This document shows positions 31,534 to 40,978 of a DNA stretch of 64,000 nt, one piece after another. Position numbers and translations under genes: made by a program. The number at the start of each line of letters is the position of its first letter. Position 1 is the stretch's first letter. The notes below the pieces were generated by a model. It ran no database searches. It saw only the letters and a list, made by a program, of their open reading frames with translations, and had not been told where the DNA came from. The stretch covers positions 111,007-175,006 of the forward strand of contig JAPPMG010000002.1 in assembly GCA_028819215.1 (NCBI GenBank), given 5' to 3'. This DNA comes from Bryobacterales bacterium (GTDB lineage Bacteria; Acidobacteriota; Terriglobia; Bryobacterales; UBA6623).

Positions 31534-33080
31534 TGGGCTGGCTCTCGGCTACTGGGAATCAAGCGATTGAGGACGACAACGAGAAAGATCCCGAGGACGA
31601 TGCCAACGATTGCGACCATGTGCAAGTACGCCTGAAACACCGGTCCGAGCGCTACCATCCAGCGTTCCATCAGCAGACCGTGCTCGAAGTGCGTCCACGT
31701 CACCAACAACGCTGCCACCGAACCGATCAGCGTTGCCAATCGGATCGCCGCCTCGGAGCGGCGTCCGACAAGCCGGAATAGAACCACAGCCGCGATCCCT
31801 AAGGCCGCTGCCGCTGCGGCCACATCCTTGGCCAAGAAGGCGTACAGATACTCCTGGCGCACGACGGAGCTGATCGAATACCCGACACCGAAGGCATAGA
31901 AAAGCGCGAAATACGCAAGAACGAAGCAGGCGGAGGAGATGAACAGAGCCGTTGCATGCTGGCGCTGTCCATAGACAGAGCCGATCACTCCCGCCACCAG
32001 GCAACAACCGATCAAGATCGCCGCGGGCAGGCGATCAGACCGCTGCGCCTTTAGCGACGCCGCGCGGTCAGGCATATGCGCCTGCACGGCCGTTCGCTGC
32101 TCCTGTTCAAGCTGCTTCAGATCTGCGTCGTGCTCGGCCGGCACATCCAGCGCTTCCCATAACACCTTCCCCTGGCTGTTGGCTGGAATCGGCAGCCCGA
32201 GCAGGGTACTGATCGTGGGAGCAATGTCGACGATTTCCGCCTCAATCTGAGTCGCATGCCGCACTCCCGGTCCCGCCAGAACGAATGGTGCGTAGAGCAC
32301 CTCGGGCTCCAGCCCGCCGTGCCCACCACGGCTGCGGCGGTGAATGTGTCCGTGGTCGGAGAGGGCCACCAGAGTCACGTGCGGGCCCAATTGATCTGCG
32401 ATCCGGCCCAAGCAGCCGTCGACTGAGGCTATCACCTCGCGATAGGCATCGGAGGCTCCGCCGTAGGTATGTCCGGCCTCGTCGCCGGCCTGCAAGTCTA
32501 CGACGCGGATCGCCGCATCAGAGTCCGCCAGGTGCGTCAAGGCCTCGTCGCAGTACTGCGACTGCCAGCGCACCAATTCCGAGACCGCATACGAGGAATA
32601 TCGCCCGGAGGGACGGCCACGCTCGATAGACTCGCCGAACGCGCGGGGCCAGAATCTGGACCCGAACACTGACGATCGCAGGCCTCGCTGGTCGGCTAGT
32701 CCGAAGAGCGACTGCACCGGAACCGATTCGAAGGTGGAATTGTTCGTTACTCCGCTGACCTCTGGCCAAGCACCGGTTGCGAATGCGGCGCGAGCCGGGT
32801 TCGACAAGGATGGTACGGTGACGCGCATCGAGCCCGAGGCACCTGCCTGCGCCAACTGCCCAAAGGCGGGCAGGCCCGCAACGGCGTCAACGCGCAAGCC
32901 GTCGAGCACGACGATGACGACATCGCTGGCGATCGCAGGTCCGGCGTCGAAGTCCCTTTCGAAGGCATAGTCGCTCCGGTACTGTGTCACGCTCGTCCAC
33001 GAGCTGTCCGCCATGTAGAGGCTGCCAGCGGCCAAGCAGAGCAGATAGGCCGGCCAGCCGAGATTCCGCAGGGCGCGCAT
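31530..33080 (-). CDS. Membrane-bound phosphodiesterase of the alkaline phosphatase superfamily
   Basis: The 516-residue protein has an N-terminal signal anchor, then a type I phosphodiesterase/nucleotide pyrophosphatase domain: VIVVLDGLRVDA with metal-binding Asp, the nucleophile region VPSLSNPARAAFATG, LQAGDEAGHTYG and ALSDHGHIHRRSRGGHGG with metal ligands. The domain resembles enzymes that cleave or transfer phosphoethanolamine. The C-terminal third (from about residue 350) is five hydrophobic helices. A CATAAT box lies 8 nt before the ATG. It is translationally coupled to xseA by a 4-nt overlap, although no functional link is known. Substrate unknown. Confidence 0.82.
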   Translation of the reverse strand: MRALRNLGWPAYLLCLAAGSLYMADSSWTSVTQYRSDYAFERDFDAGPAIASDVVIVVLDGLRVDAVAGLPAFGQLAQAGASGSMRVTVPSLSNPARAAFATGAWPEVSGVTNNSTFESVPVQSLFGLADQRGLRSSVFGSRFWPRAFGESIERGRPSGRYSSYAVSELVRWQSQYCDEALTHLADSDAAIRVVDLQAGDEAGHTYGGASDAYREVIASVDGCLGRIADQLGPHVTLVALSDHGHIHRRSRGGHGGLEPEVLYAPFVLAGPGVRHATQIEAEIVDIAPTISTLLGLPIPANSQGKVLWEALDVPAEHDADLKQLEQEQRTAVQAHMPDRAASLKAQRSDRLPAAILIGCCLVAGVIGSVYGQRQHATALFISSACFVLAYFALFYAFGVGYSISSVVRQEYLYAFLAKDVAAAAAALGIAAVVLFRLVGRRSEAAIRLATLIGSVAALLVTWTHFEHGLLMERWMVALGPVFQAYLHMVAIVGIVLGIFLVVVLNRLIPSSREPAQ

Positions 33081-33088
33081 AGGAGTCC

Positions 33089-33094
33089 ATTATG
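33089..33094 (-). promoter_or_regulatory. -10-like CATAAT, 8 nt before the ATG
   Basis: CATAAT on the minus strand ends 8 nt before the phosphodiesterase ATG at 33080. AGGA is adjacent on the plus strand but not on the coding strand, so no ribosome site is visible. Confidence 0.45.
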
Positions 33095-33195
33095 TCGACT
33101 CTGGGAGACCCTGAGAAACCGTCGGTCGCGGAAGCACAGAACGGATTCGGACTGTGCCTTCAACCCGACCGTTGCCCTTCGAAGGTGCAGCTTGG

Positions 33196-33201
33196 AATAA
33201 T
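33196..33201 (+). promoter_or_regulatory. -10-like AATAAT, 8 nt before the ATG
   Basis: AATAAT ends 8 nt before the ATG at 33210 (spacer GGTCAGAC). It is the only AT-rich element in this intergenic region on the plus strand. Confidence 0.4.
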
Positions 33202-33209
33202 GGTCAGAC

Positions 33210-33458
33210 ATGGCTGCCGTAAGGGACTTCCAGGAATTGATCGGACAAACTGTCGACCGGCTTGACCTTGCAACGCGCGAGGCGGTGGTAGGCAAGGTGA
33301 TTGCGCTGCAAATCTACACGCCGAGCAACTTGGCGCTGCAGCGCATCGCGGCGATTGGGGATTCAGTGCAAGAGTGCGCCCAGCAGCTCGAGGCCGCGGG
33401 TAGCGATCCCCTCGACTACGAGTTCTCTTGCCTCAACCCGCCATTCCTCGCCCGCTAG
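33210..33458 (+). CDS. Small hypothetical protein, 82 residues
   Basis: The protein is soluble and mixed helical, with the segments FQELIGQTVDRLDL and VVGKVIALQIYTP, and no cysteine cluster or signal peptide. I do not recognise the family. It is not exonuclease VII small subunit, which would be helical with a conserved Leu pattern and usually neighbours xseA. Support for a gene comes from the -10-like box just before the ATG, the absence of any overlap with neighbours, and a natural amphipathic sequence. It is transcribed toward the short membrane ORF and the exported oxidoreductase gene. Confidence 0.5.
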   Translation: MAAVRDFQELIGQTVDRLDLATREAVVGKVIALQIYTPSNLALQRIAAIGDSVQECAQQLEAAGSDPLDYEFSCLNPPFLAR

Positions 33459-33475
33459 GCAGCGAACCTGTTCAG

Positions 33476-33616
33476 ATGCTATTCGGCTTGTTGCTCTTGG
33501 CCGGGGCCGCTCTGCTCGCGGTCATGCTCTGCAAGGGCGGCTTCCAAGCCTCGTGCCGCCGGTGCGCGCACCAAGCGGACGCACGCCCCGAGCCGCGGCC
33601 CGCTACGGATCGGTAG
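33476..33616 (+). CDS. Possible small single-pass membrane protein
   Basis: The 46-residue frame starts MLFGLLLLAGAALLAVML, one clear transmembrane segment, then KGGFQASCRRCAHQADARP, a basic cytoplasmic tail with a CRRC pair that might bind a metal. ATG 33476 begins 18 nt after the stop of the 82-residue protein, consistent with a small operon. There is no independent evidence such as similarity, so this is a candidate. The frame is open from 33428, but the earlier portion is unlike a protein start. Confidence 0.38.
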   Translation: MLFGLLLLAGAALLAVMLCKGGFQASCRRCAHQADARPEPRPATDR

Positions 33617-33622
33617 GTTCCG

Positions 33623-33628
33623 TATACT
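33623..33628 (+). promoter_or_regulatory. -10-like TATACT, 9 nt before the ATG
   Basis: TATACT followed by GGGGCGGCT and the ATG at 33638. The box plus G-run is nearly identical to the one before the ceramidase gene at 40965-40970. Confidence 0.5.
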
Positions 33629-33637
33629 GGGGCGGCT

Positions 33638-34801
33638 ATGCCTGACAGACGAGCGTTCCTCATCGCATCGGCAGCCCCGATGCTGCTGCCCTCTGCGGCG
33701 AAGGGCGCTAACGAACGTGTATCGGTCGCGTTGATCGGCGCGGGCGGACGCGGACGCCGCGTACTGGCCGCGTTCCGAGAGCTCGGCTCGCCGGCACCGG
33801 CCGTCTGCGATGTCTACCAACCCAACTTGGCCAAGGGCCTCGAGGAGGCCGACGACGGCGCGCAGGGATACGGAGACTACAGGCAGATTCTGGAGCGCGA
33901 CGACATCGATGCCGTCCTGATCGCGACGCCCGATCACTGGCATGTCCCGATGATGCTCGACGCCGTCTCGGCCGGCAAGGATGTCTACTGCGAAAAGCCC
34001 ATGTCGCATTCGATCTCCGAAGGCGTGCGGGCAATCCGGGGCGTGCGTGCGACAGACCGCATCGTCCAGATCGGCATGCAGCGGCGCAGCACGCCGTGGA
34101 TCGTTGAGATGCAGAAGGAGGTTGCCGACGGCGCGATCGGCACCATCACCATGGCCCGGGCGGAATGGAACTGGGCGATCTCGCAACCACTCGACAACTC
34201 CGGCCTCGAGGGCGAACTGGACACGGCGGGTTTCCTAGGCGGCGCTGCCAAATCCCTCGAGCCGATGATGTTCCGCAAGTGGCGCTACTTCTGGGCCTTC
34301 TCGGGCGGCAACATGACCGATCAAGGCACGCACCTGATGGACGTGATCCAGTGGTTCTCCGGCGTGGGGGCGCCCCGCTCCGCCGTCTGCCACGGTGCGG
34401 TCATCGGCATGGCCGGCTCGGAGACACCCGACTGCTTCTCGGCTTCGTTCGACTACGGCAGCTTCTTGGCGAGCTGGAACCTGAACTACAACAACGACTA
34501 CCAGTCCGGCTGGACCATCGAGTTGCTGGGGGACAAGGGCACGCTGGTCATGAACGGTGCCGGTTACAAGCTCTACGGAGCGCCGTGGAGGGGCAACCCC
34601 GAACCGATCAAGGCCCACGAAGACCGCTTGCCGACGATCCCGCACGTGCGCAACTTCCTCGAGTGCGTCAAGAGCAGGGAGCAGCCCAACGCGCCCGTGG
34701 AGGTCGGCCACAGCGCGGTGTGCGGGCCGCATCTGGCAAACATCGCCTTCCACCGGCGCTCGATGGCGTTCCTCAACCCCGAAGCCACCGAGGTCTTCTA
34801 G
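33638..34801 (+). CDS. Gfo/Idh/MocA oxidoreductase, probably Tat-exported
   Basis: The 387-residue protein has an N-terminal Arg pair ([22 protein letters not shown]) that fits a short Tat-like signal, then the Rossmann motif [23 protein letters not shown], the CEKPMSHS motif and a C-terminal substrate domain with [10 protein letters not shown]. Closest in pattern to the exported Gfo/Idh proteins common in Planctomycetes and Acidobacteria. The substrate is probably a sugar or cyclitol but cannot be assigned. It is preceded by a -10 box at leaderless distance and followed by pta 44 bp downstream, possibly as an independent unit because pta has its own -10 box. Confidence 0.85.
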   Translation: MPDRRAFLIASAAPMLLPSAAKGANERVSVALIGAGGRGRRVLAAFRELGSPAPAVCDVYQPNLAKGLEEADDGAQGYGDYRQILERDDIDAVLIATPDHWHVPMMLDAVSAGKDVYCEKPMSHSISEGVRAIRGVRATDRIVQIGMQRRSTPWIVEMQKEVADGAIGTITMARAEWNWAISQPLDNSGLEGELDTAGFLGGAAKSLEPMMFRKWRYFWAFSGGNMTDQGTHLMDVIQWFSGVGAPRSAVCHGAVIGMAGSETPDCFSASFDYGSFLASWNLNYNNDYQSGWTIELLGDKGTLVMNGAGYKLYGAPWRGNPEPIKAHEDRLPTIPHVRNFLECVKSREQPNAPVEVGHSAVCGPHLANIAFHRRSMAFLNPEATEVF

Positions 34802-34832
34802 GGCCCCGCCGCAAGCGGGCGCCGCAAGTCGG

Positions 34833-34838
34833 TACGAT
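34833..34838 (+). promoter_or_regulatory. -10-like TACGAT, 7 nt before pta ATG
   Basis: TACGAT ends 7 nt before the ATG at 34846. It may allow transcription of pta separate from the upstream oxidoreductase gene. A purine-rich GAGAG directly before the ATG is too close to act as a normal ribosome site. Confidence 0.42.
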
Positions 34839-34845
34839 CAGAGAG

Positions 34846-35820
34846 ATGGCCGCCTACCTGGCAAGCCTGGTCGATCGCGCGCGGGCCCGGCAGTGCCGCA
34901 TTGTCTTTCCCGAGGGCGACGACCCTCGCGTGCGCGAGGCCTGTGCGCGCCTGGCCCGCGACAAGGTCGTGCGGCCGGTATTGGTCAGCACCAACACCGA
35001 GTGCGCGCCTGGCGTGACCTGCTCGCATCCCGAGACGTCCGGCCACAGCGAACGCTACGCGCAAATCTACTACCAGCGGCGCCGCCATCGGGGGCTGACC
35101 GAGGCCGAGGCACAGCAGATCGCCACGACCTCCCTGTACTACGCGGCGCTGGCGCTCGAGAACGGCGATGCCGACGGCTTGGTCGGAGGAGCCAAGAACA
35201 CCACCGGCCAGACGGTGCGCGCCCTGATCGAATGCATCGGCGTCCGCCCGGAATACAAGCTGGTCTCCAGCTTCATGGTCCAGGTGCATCCGGACAAGCA
35301 ATACGGCTCCGACGGCGTGATGGTGTTCGCCGACCCGGCAGTGGTACCCGCCCCGAACGCAAGCCAGCTCGCGGACATCGCTATCGCCACCGCCTTGAAC
35401 AGTCGCAACCTGCTCGCTGCCGAGCCGTACGTCGCGCTGCTTTCGTTCTCGACCAAGGGCAGCGCCAAGCACCCCATGGCCGACCAAGTCATCGAGGCGC
35501 TCAGGATCGTCCGCGAGCGCCGTCCGGATCTCAAGATCGACGGCGAGCTACAGGCCGATGCCGCCCTGCTCGACAGCGTCGGCGCTTCCAAGGCCCCCGG
35601 ATCCCCGGTGGCAGGTCGCGCCAACGTGCTGATCTTCCCCGATCTCAATGCCGCCAACATCGGCTACAAGCTGGCAGAGCGCCTGGGCGGCGCACAGTCG
35701 CTGGGCCCCTTCCTGCAGGGCCTGAACAAGCCAGCGAACGACCTCTCGCGCGGGTGCTCGGTGGACGACATCTACTACGTGGCCGCCGTTACCGCCCTGC
35801 AGGCGGCCGGCGAGGCGTAA
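34846..35820 (+). CDS. pta: Phosphate acetyltransferase
   Basis: The 324-residue cytoplasmic enzyme interconverts acetyl-CoA plus phosphate and acetyl phosphate plus CoA. Family landmarks are the N-terminal [33 protein letters not shown], the STKGSAKHP segment and the C-terminal [24 protein letters not shown]. Length fits the short Pta class without the extra N-terminal regulatory domain. No acetate kinase gene is adjacent. The frame is open from 34165 as an out-of-frame read-through of the previous gene; ATG 34846 is where the family begins. Its end overlaps the convergent 94-residue gene by 32 bp. Confidence 0.94.
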   Translation: MAAYLASLVDRARARQCRIVFPEGDDPRVREACARLARDKVVRPVLVSTNTECAPGVTCSHPETSGHSERYAQIYYQRRRHRGLTEAEAQQIATTSLYYAALALENGDADGLVGGAKNTTGQTVRALIECIGVRPEYKLVSSFMVQVHPDKQYGSDGVMVFADPAVVPAPNASQLADIAIATALNSRNLLAAEPYVALLSFSTKGSAKHPMADQVIEALRIVRERRPDLKIDGELQADAALLDSVGASKAPGSPVAGRANVLIFPDLNAANIGYKLAERLGGAQSLGPFLQGLNKPANDLSRGCSVDDIYYVAAVTALQAAGEA

Positions 35821-36073
35821 CGCTGCCCCAGCCCGACCGCATCTCGCCGACCCAGCGAAGGTAGCGCCAAAGGCTGCTCCGCTCGCGCCAAACGAACTGC
35901 CGGAAGGCCCTGGCATCGACCGCCTCGGCGCTGATCCCCGAGTACGTCTCGATGCGCCAGCGCAGATAGGGGCTACGCCACGGCCGCAACCGATGGCCGC
36001 GGCTGGCATGCCACAAGAAGCGCAGTGTCTCCAAGCACGCCCTCGCCGCGCTAGCTGCCGGCCTAGTCGGCAT
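35789..36073 (-). CDS. Conserved small hypothetical protein, 94 residues
   Basis: The basic protein contains [35 protein letters not shown] followed by [18 protein letters not shown]. It is rich in Trp and Arg with no signal or transmembrane segment, and reads like a genuine conserved protein. I believe I have seen this pattern in Acidobacteria, function unknown. The ATG at 36073 overlaps the stop of the VWA gene by 11 nt, so it is the last gene of a three-gene unit with the VWA pair. It overlaps the end of pta by 32 bp on the other strand. The open frame extends to 36208 but only the part after 36073 looks coding. Confidence 0.6.
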   Translation of the reverse strand: MPTRPAASAARACLETLRFLWHASRGHRLRPWRSPYLRWRIETYSGISAEAVDARAFRQFVWRERSSLWRYLRWVGEMRSGWGSVTPRRPPAGR

Positions 36074-37028
36074 AGTAGCCGGGCCGGTGGCGGACCTTGT
36101 TGCTCTTGGCCCCGCCCTTGAGGTCAATTCGGATGCGCCGGTAGCCGGGCCCTTTGCCCTGGGGCCGGTTGTACTCAAGGATGTACTGGTTGCGAATATC
36201 AGCCGCAATCCGCTTCACCAGCGGCTCGACCTCACTAAAGCTGGTCGGGAAGTAGGCGGGCCCGCCGGTGGGCCGGGTAATGGTGCGCAGGTGGCGCTCG
36301 GCCCGCTTGGCGGCCCTGCGCTCCTCTTCCGAGAGCAGCCCTATGCCATAGATCGTCACGTCCGAACTCTGCAGCTTGCGCACCAACAGCTCCAAGTCCA
36401 TCCGGCTGGAGGTGTCCTCGCCATCGGTGATGATCAGCAGCGCCCGCTTGTTGTAGTCCTTGTTGCCAGCCTTGACGAGATGGTCCAGAGACAGGCTCGT
36501 GGCATCGTATAGAGCAGTGCCGCCACGGGTGTCGATCCTCTGCAGGGCATCCTGCAGGCGGTCGATATCGCTCGTGAAGTCTTGATCGATGTACGACTCG
36601 TCGTTGAAGTTGACGACGAAGACCTCGTCCTGCGGATTGGAAGCCTTCACGAACTCCAAGGCGGCCGCGTTCACGTGGCGGCGCTTTTCGCGCATGCTGC
36701 CGGAGTTGTCGATCACCAGCCCGATGGACACGGGCACGTCTTCTTGGGCGAAATAGGTCAGGCTCTGCTGCTGATCGTCCTCCACGACGGAGAACGCGCT
36801 CTGTGAGAGGTCCGTGACGAAGCGATCCTGGCGGTCCACGACCGTCACGTGCAGCACGACGCGCTGCGTCTCGACGCAGAACGCGATGCCGGGAGGGCAG
36901 CCGCCCGTCTGGCCGCGGGCCGCAGGCACGGACGGTGCCATCGCCGCCAGCCAAACCGTCGCGGCCAAAGCTGCGGATAGAACCGGCCACCGTCCGACAG
37001 CGCTGTTGAGCCTAGCGAGTCGGCGCAT
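36063..37028 (-). CDS. VWFA-related Acidobacterial-type protein (second of pair)
   Basis: The 321-residue exported protein has a signal peptide, then a domain VVLHVTVVDRQDRFVTDLSQSAFSVVEDDQQQ, the MIDAS metal site DNSGS with downstream Thr and Asp (GGTALYDA, IITDGEDTSS), and a C-terminal YRRIRIDLK region. This is the TIGRFAM family named VWFA-related Acidobacterial domain. It is assumed to bind a partner protein through the Mg2+ site; no role is established. ATG 37028 overlaps the end of the first VWA gene by 17 nt, so translation is coupled. The frame extends to 37112. Confidence 0.88.
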   Translation of the reverse strand: MRRLARLNSAVGRWPVLSAALAATVWLAAMAPSVPAARGQTGGCPPGIAFCVETQRVVLHVTVVDRQDRFVTDLSQSAFSVVEDDQQQSLTYFAQEDVPVSIGLVIDNSGSMREKRRHVNAAALEFVKASNPQDEVFVVNFNDESYIDQDFTSDIDRLQDALQRIDTRGGTALYDATSLSLDHLVKAGNKDYNKRALLIITDGEDTSSRMDLELLVRKLQSSDVTIYGIGLLSEEERRAAKRAERHLRTITRPTGGPAYFPTSFSEVEPLVKRIAADIRNQYILEYNRPQGKGPGYRRIRIDLKGGAKSNKVRHRPGYYAD

Positions 37029-38010
37029 AGTACCCGTTGCGGTAGTACGGCCGTAGCTCTGGCATGCCACGAATCTTCTTGATCTCGACCTTGACCCGAC
37101 GCCACTTTCCATCTTTCTGCGTATTCTCTGGGATGTATCCCAGCACGTACTGGTTGCGCAGCTCGATCCCGATCTTCTCGGCGATATCGGGCAGCTCGTT
37201 CACGTTCTGCACGGCGAACTGCCTTCCGCCTGTGGATTCGGCGATTTCAGTCAACAGCCCCGGACCGGCGGCCTCCTCCGGCGTGCGCCCCCGCGAAGCG
37301 TACGGCTCGTAGATGCCAATGGCGTAGATCTGCACGTCAGACTCGCGCACTGTCCGCTTGATCTCCCGCGGCGTGTAACGGCTGGAATTGTCGCCGCCGT
37401 CGGAAATGACCAGCAGGGCTTTCTGGGAGTTCTTGGCCTCTTTCATCTGGCTCAGCGCGAGGTAGATCGCATCCAAGAGGGCCGTGCGCCCTTTCGAGCG
37501 CACGAAGGTGAGCCGGTTCTGGATCTCTTCGAGGCTGCGAGTGAAGCCCGTCACCATCTCGGGCCGGTTATTGAACTGGACCAAGAAAAACTCGTCCTCC
37601 GGATTGACGGTCTTGAAGAATTGCGCGACGGCCTCGCGCGACTTGGTCATCTTGTAGCCCATGCTGCCGGAGGCATCGAAGACGACCGCCAGCGACAGAG
37701 GCGCCTCCTCGGCACCGAACTGCTCGATGACTTGCGGCTTGCTGTCCTCCTTGAGCACAAAGTGCTCCTTGTCGAGACCGGTGACCATGCGCCCGATCGG
37801 GTCGGTCACCGTCACGTTGATCAATGCCATCTCGACATCGACCTTGATGATTTCGCGGCGGCTGAACTCCAAGTTCAAGTCGTCGCGGGCAGGATTCGTG
37901 CGCAGCGCAGGATCGGCGTCACCTGTCAGCGCGACGGGGCTCCACAGAACGGCGGCGGCGATCAGCAACAGACCGCCAACAGGCCCCCTCGCTCCCGCTC
38001 GTTGCATCAA
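37012..38010 (-). CDS. VWFA-related Acidobacterial-type protein (first of pair)
   Basis: The 332-residue exported paralogue of the neighbour has a signal peptide (VGGLLLIAAAVLWSPVALTG), an N-terminal beta domain INVTVTDPIGRMVTGLDKEHFVLKED, the complete MIDAS site DASGSM with KGRTALLDA and VISDGGDNSS, and a C-terminal strand region ending YYRNGYYAP that mirrors the second protein's end RPGYYAD. The pair may form a heteromer. It is the first gene of a three-gene unit (VWA, VWA, 94-residue protein). The ATG has GGCGGGAG-like purines upstream, so this unit appears to use a ribosome site, unlike many neighbours. Confidence 0.9.
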   Translation of the reverse strand: MMQRAGARGPVGGLLLIAAAVLWSPVALTGDADPALRTNPARDDLNLEFSRREIIKVDVEMALINVTVTDPIGRMVTGLDKEHFVLKEDSKPQVIEQFGAEEAPLSLAVVFDASGSMGYKMTKSREAVAQFFKTVNPEDEFFLVQFNNRPEMVTGFTRSLEEIQNRLTFVRSKGRTALLDAIYLALSQMKEAKNSQKALLVISDGGDNSSRYTPREIKRTVRESDVQIYAIGIYEPYASRGRTPEEAAGPGLLTEIAESTGGRQFAVQNVNELPDIAEKIGIELRNQYVLGYIPENTQKDGKWRRVKVEIKKIRGMPELRPYYRNGYYAPTR

Positions 38011-38146
38011 CTGGCTCCCGCCATCAGCGTCGACAGCGCCACGACCGCCGGTAGTCGGCCTAGTGCGCGATTATCACGATAGCACCACGGCCCGCATTTG
38101 TCTCTCCGCACTTCCGCGCCCCGGCCGCTTTCCACGCCAATTATGA

Positions 38147-39934
<1,788 letters not shown>

Positions 39935-39948
39935 CCTGAGCTAGAGCC

Positions 39949-40947
39949 ATGATTCGATTCGCACAACTGGGCGCCGGCCGCATCGGCAGGATGCACGCGC
40001 GGAATCTGGCGGCCCATAGCCGGGCCGAACTGGTGGGTATCTACGACGTGGACTCGGCTGCCAGCGCGGAAGCAGCTCGTGCCACCGGCAGCCTGGCGTT
40101 CGACTCGGTCGATGCGCTGCTGGACGACGACTCGATCAATGCCGTCTTGATCGCGACCTCGACGGACACGCACTGCGAGTTGATCGAGCGATCCGCGCGA
40201 GCGGGCAAGGCCGTGCTGTGCGAGAAGCCGATTCACTTGGACATCCGTCGTGTGGACGAGTGCGCAGAGGTCGTCAAGTCGACAGGCGCGCGTGTCCAGA
40301 TCGGCTTCAACCGTCGCTTCGACCCCAGTCATGCGGCACTGGGGCAAGCCGCGGCCAGCGGCGAGATCGGCAACTTGGAGCTTGCCGTGATCACGAGCCG
40401 CGACCCGGCCCCGCCGCCGCTGGACTACCTGCGCGTGTCGGGCGGCTTGTTCCGGGACATGATGATTCACGACTTTGACATCGCGCGCTTTCTGTTCGCG
40501 CAAGAGCCCGTCGAGGTCAGCGCGATGGGCGGGGTGCTGGTCGACCCCGCGATCGGCGAGATCGGCGACGTGGACTCTGCGGTGGTGACCATGCGCATGT
40601 CCTCTGGCGCTATGTGCCAAATCAACTGCTCGCGACGCTGCGCCTACGGCTACGACCAGCGCATCGAGATGTTTGGCGAGAAGGGCATGCTCATTTCCGC
40701 CAACCCAGCCATAACGAACCTCCAGCGTTACAGCGCCACCACCACCGACGCGGGCGAACGGCTGCACCACTTTTTCATCGAACGCTATGCCGAATCCTAC
40801 GTCCGGGAGATCGACGCCTTCGTCGATGCCATCGAAGCCGGGCACGCTCCCTCGCCGAGCTTTGAGGACGGCCGGCGGGCGTTGATGCTAGCAGATGCGG
40901 CCGTGGAGTCGGCCCAGAGCGGCCGCGCGATCCGAATTCGGCCGTGA
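39949..40947 (+). CDS. iolG: Inositol 2-dehydrogenase-like oxidoreductase
   Basis: The 332-residue Gfo/Idh/MocA enzyme has the cofactor motif LGAGRIGRMHARNL, the CEKPIHLD motif, IGFNRRFDPSH, and DMMIHDFDIARFL with the catalytic Asp and His spacing of IolG. Known enzymes oxidise myo-inositol to scyllo-inosose with NAD. It has no signal peptide, in contrast to the exported members in this window. It begins 14 nt after the pyrG stop, so it is cotranscribed with pyrG or has a weak own start. No other iol genes are adjacent, so its true substrate could be another cyclitol or sugar. Confidence 0.85.
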   Translation: MIRFAQLGAGRIGRMHARNLAAHSRAELVGIYDVDSAASAEAARATGSLAFDSVDALLDDDSINAVLIATSTDTHCELIERSARAGKAVLCEKPIHLDIRRVDECAEVVKSTGARVQIGFNRRFDPSHAALGQAAASGEIGNLELAVITSRDPAPPPLDYLRVSGGLFRDMMIHDFDIARFLFAQEPVEVSAMGGVLVDPAIGEIGDVDSAVVTMRMSSGAMCQINCSRRCAYGYDQRIEMFGEKGMLISANPAITNLQRYSATTTDAGERLHHFFIERYAESYVREIDAFVDAIEAGHAPSPSFEDGRRALMLADAAVESAQSGRAIRIRP

Positions 40948-40964
40948 GCACCGGCCCGCGGGAT

Positions 40965-40970
40965 TATACT
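40965..40970 (+). promoter_or_regulatory. -10-like TATACT, 8 nt before the ATG
   Basis: TATACT followed by GGGGCGCG and the ATG at 40979. It matches the box before 33638 in the hexamer and the G-run that follows. Confidence 0.5.
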
Positions 40971-40978
40971 GGGGCGCG

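Noticed and set aside
33210-33458. 82-residue protein as exonuclease VII small subunit
   Set aside because: The position near xseA is suggestive, but the sequence lacks the helical XseB pattern and it runs on the opposite strand.
34165-34845. Upstream extension of the pta frame
   Set aside because: It is the out-of-frame read of the Gfo/Idh gene. Family similarity of Pta starts at ATG 34846.
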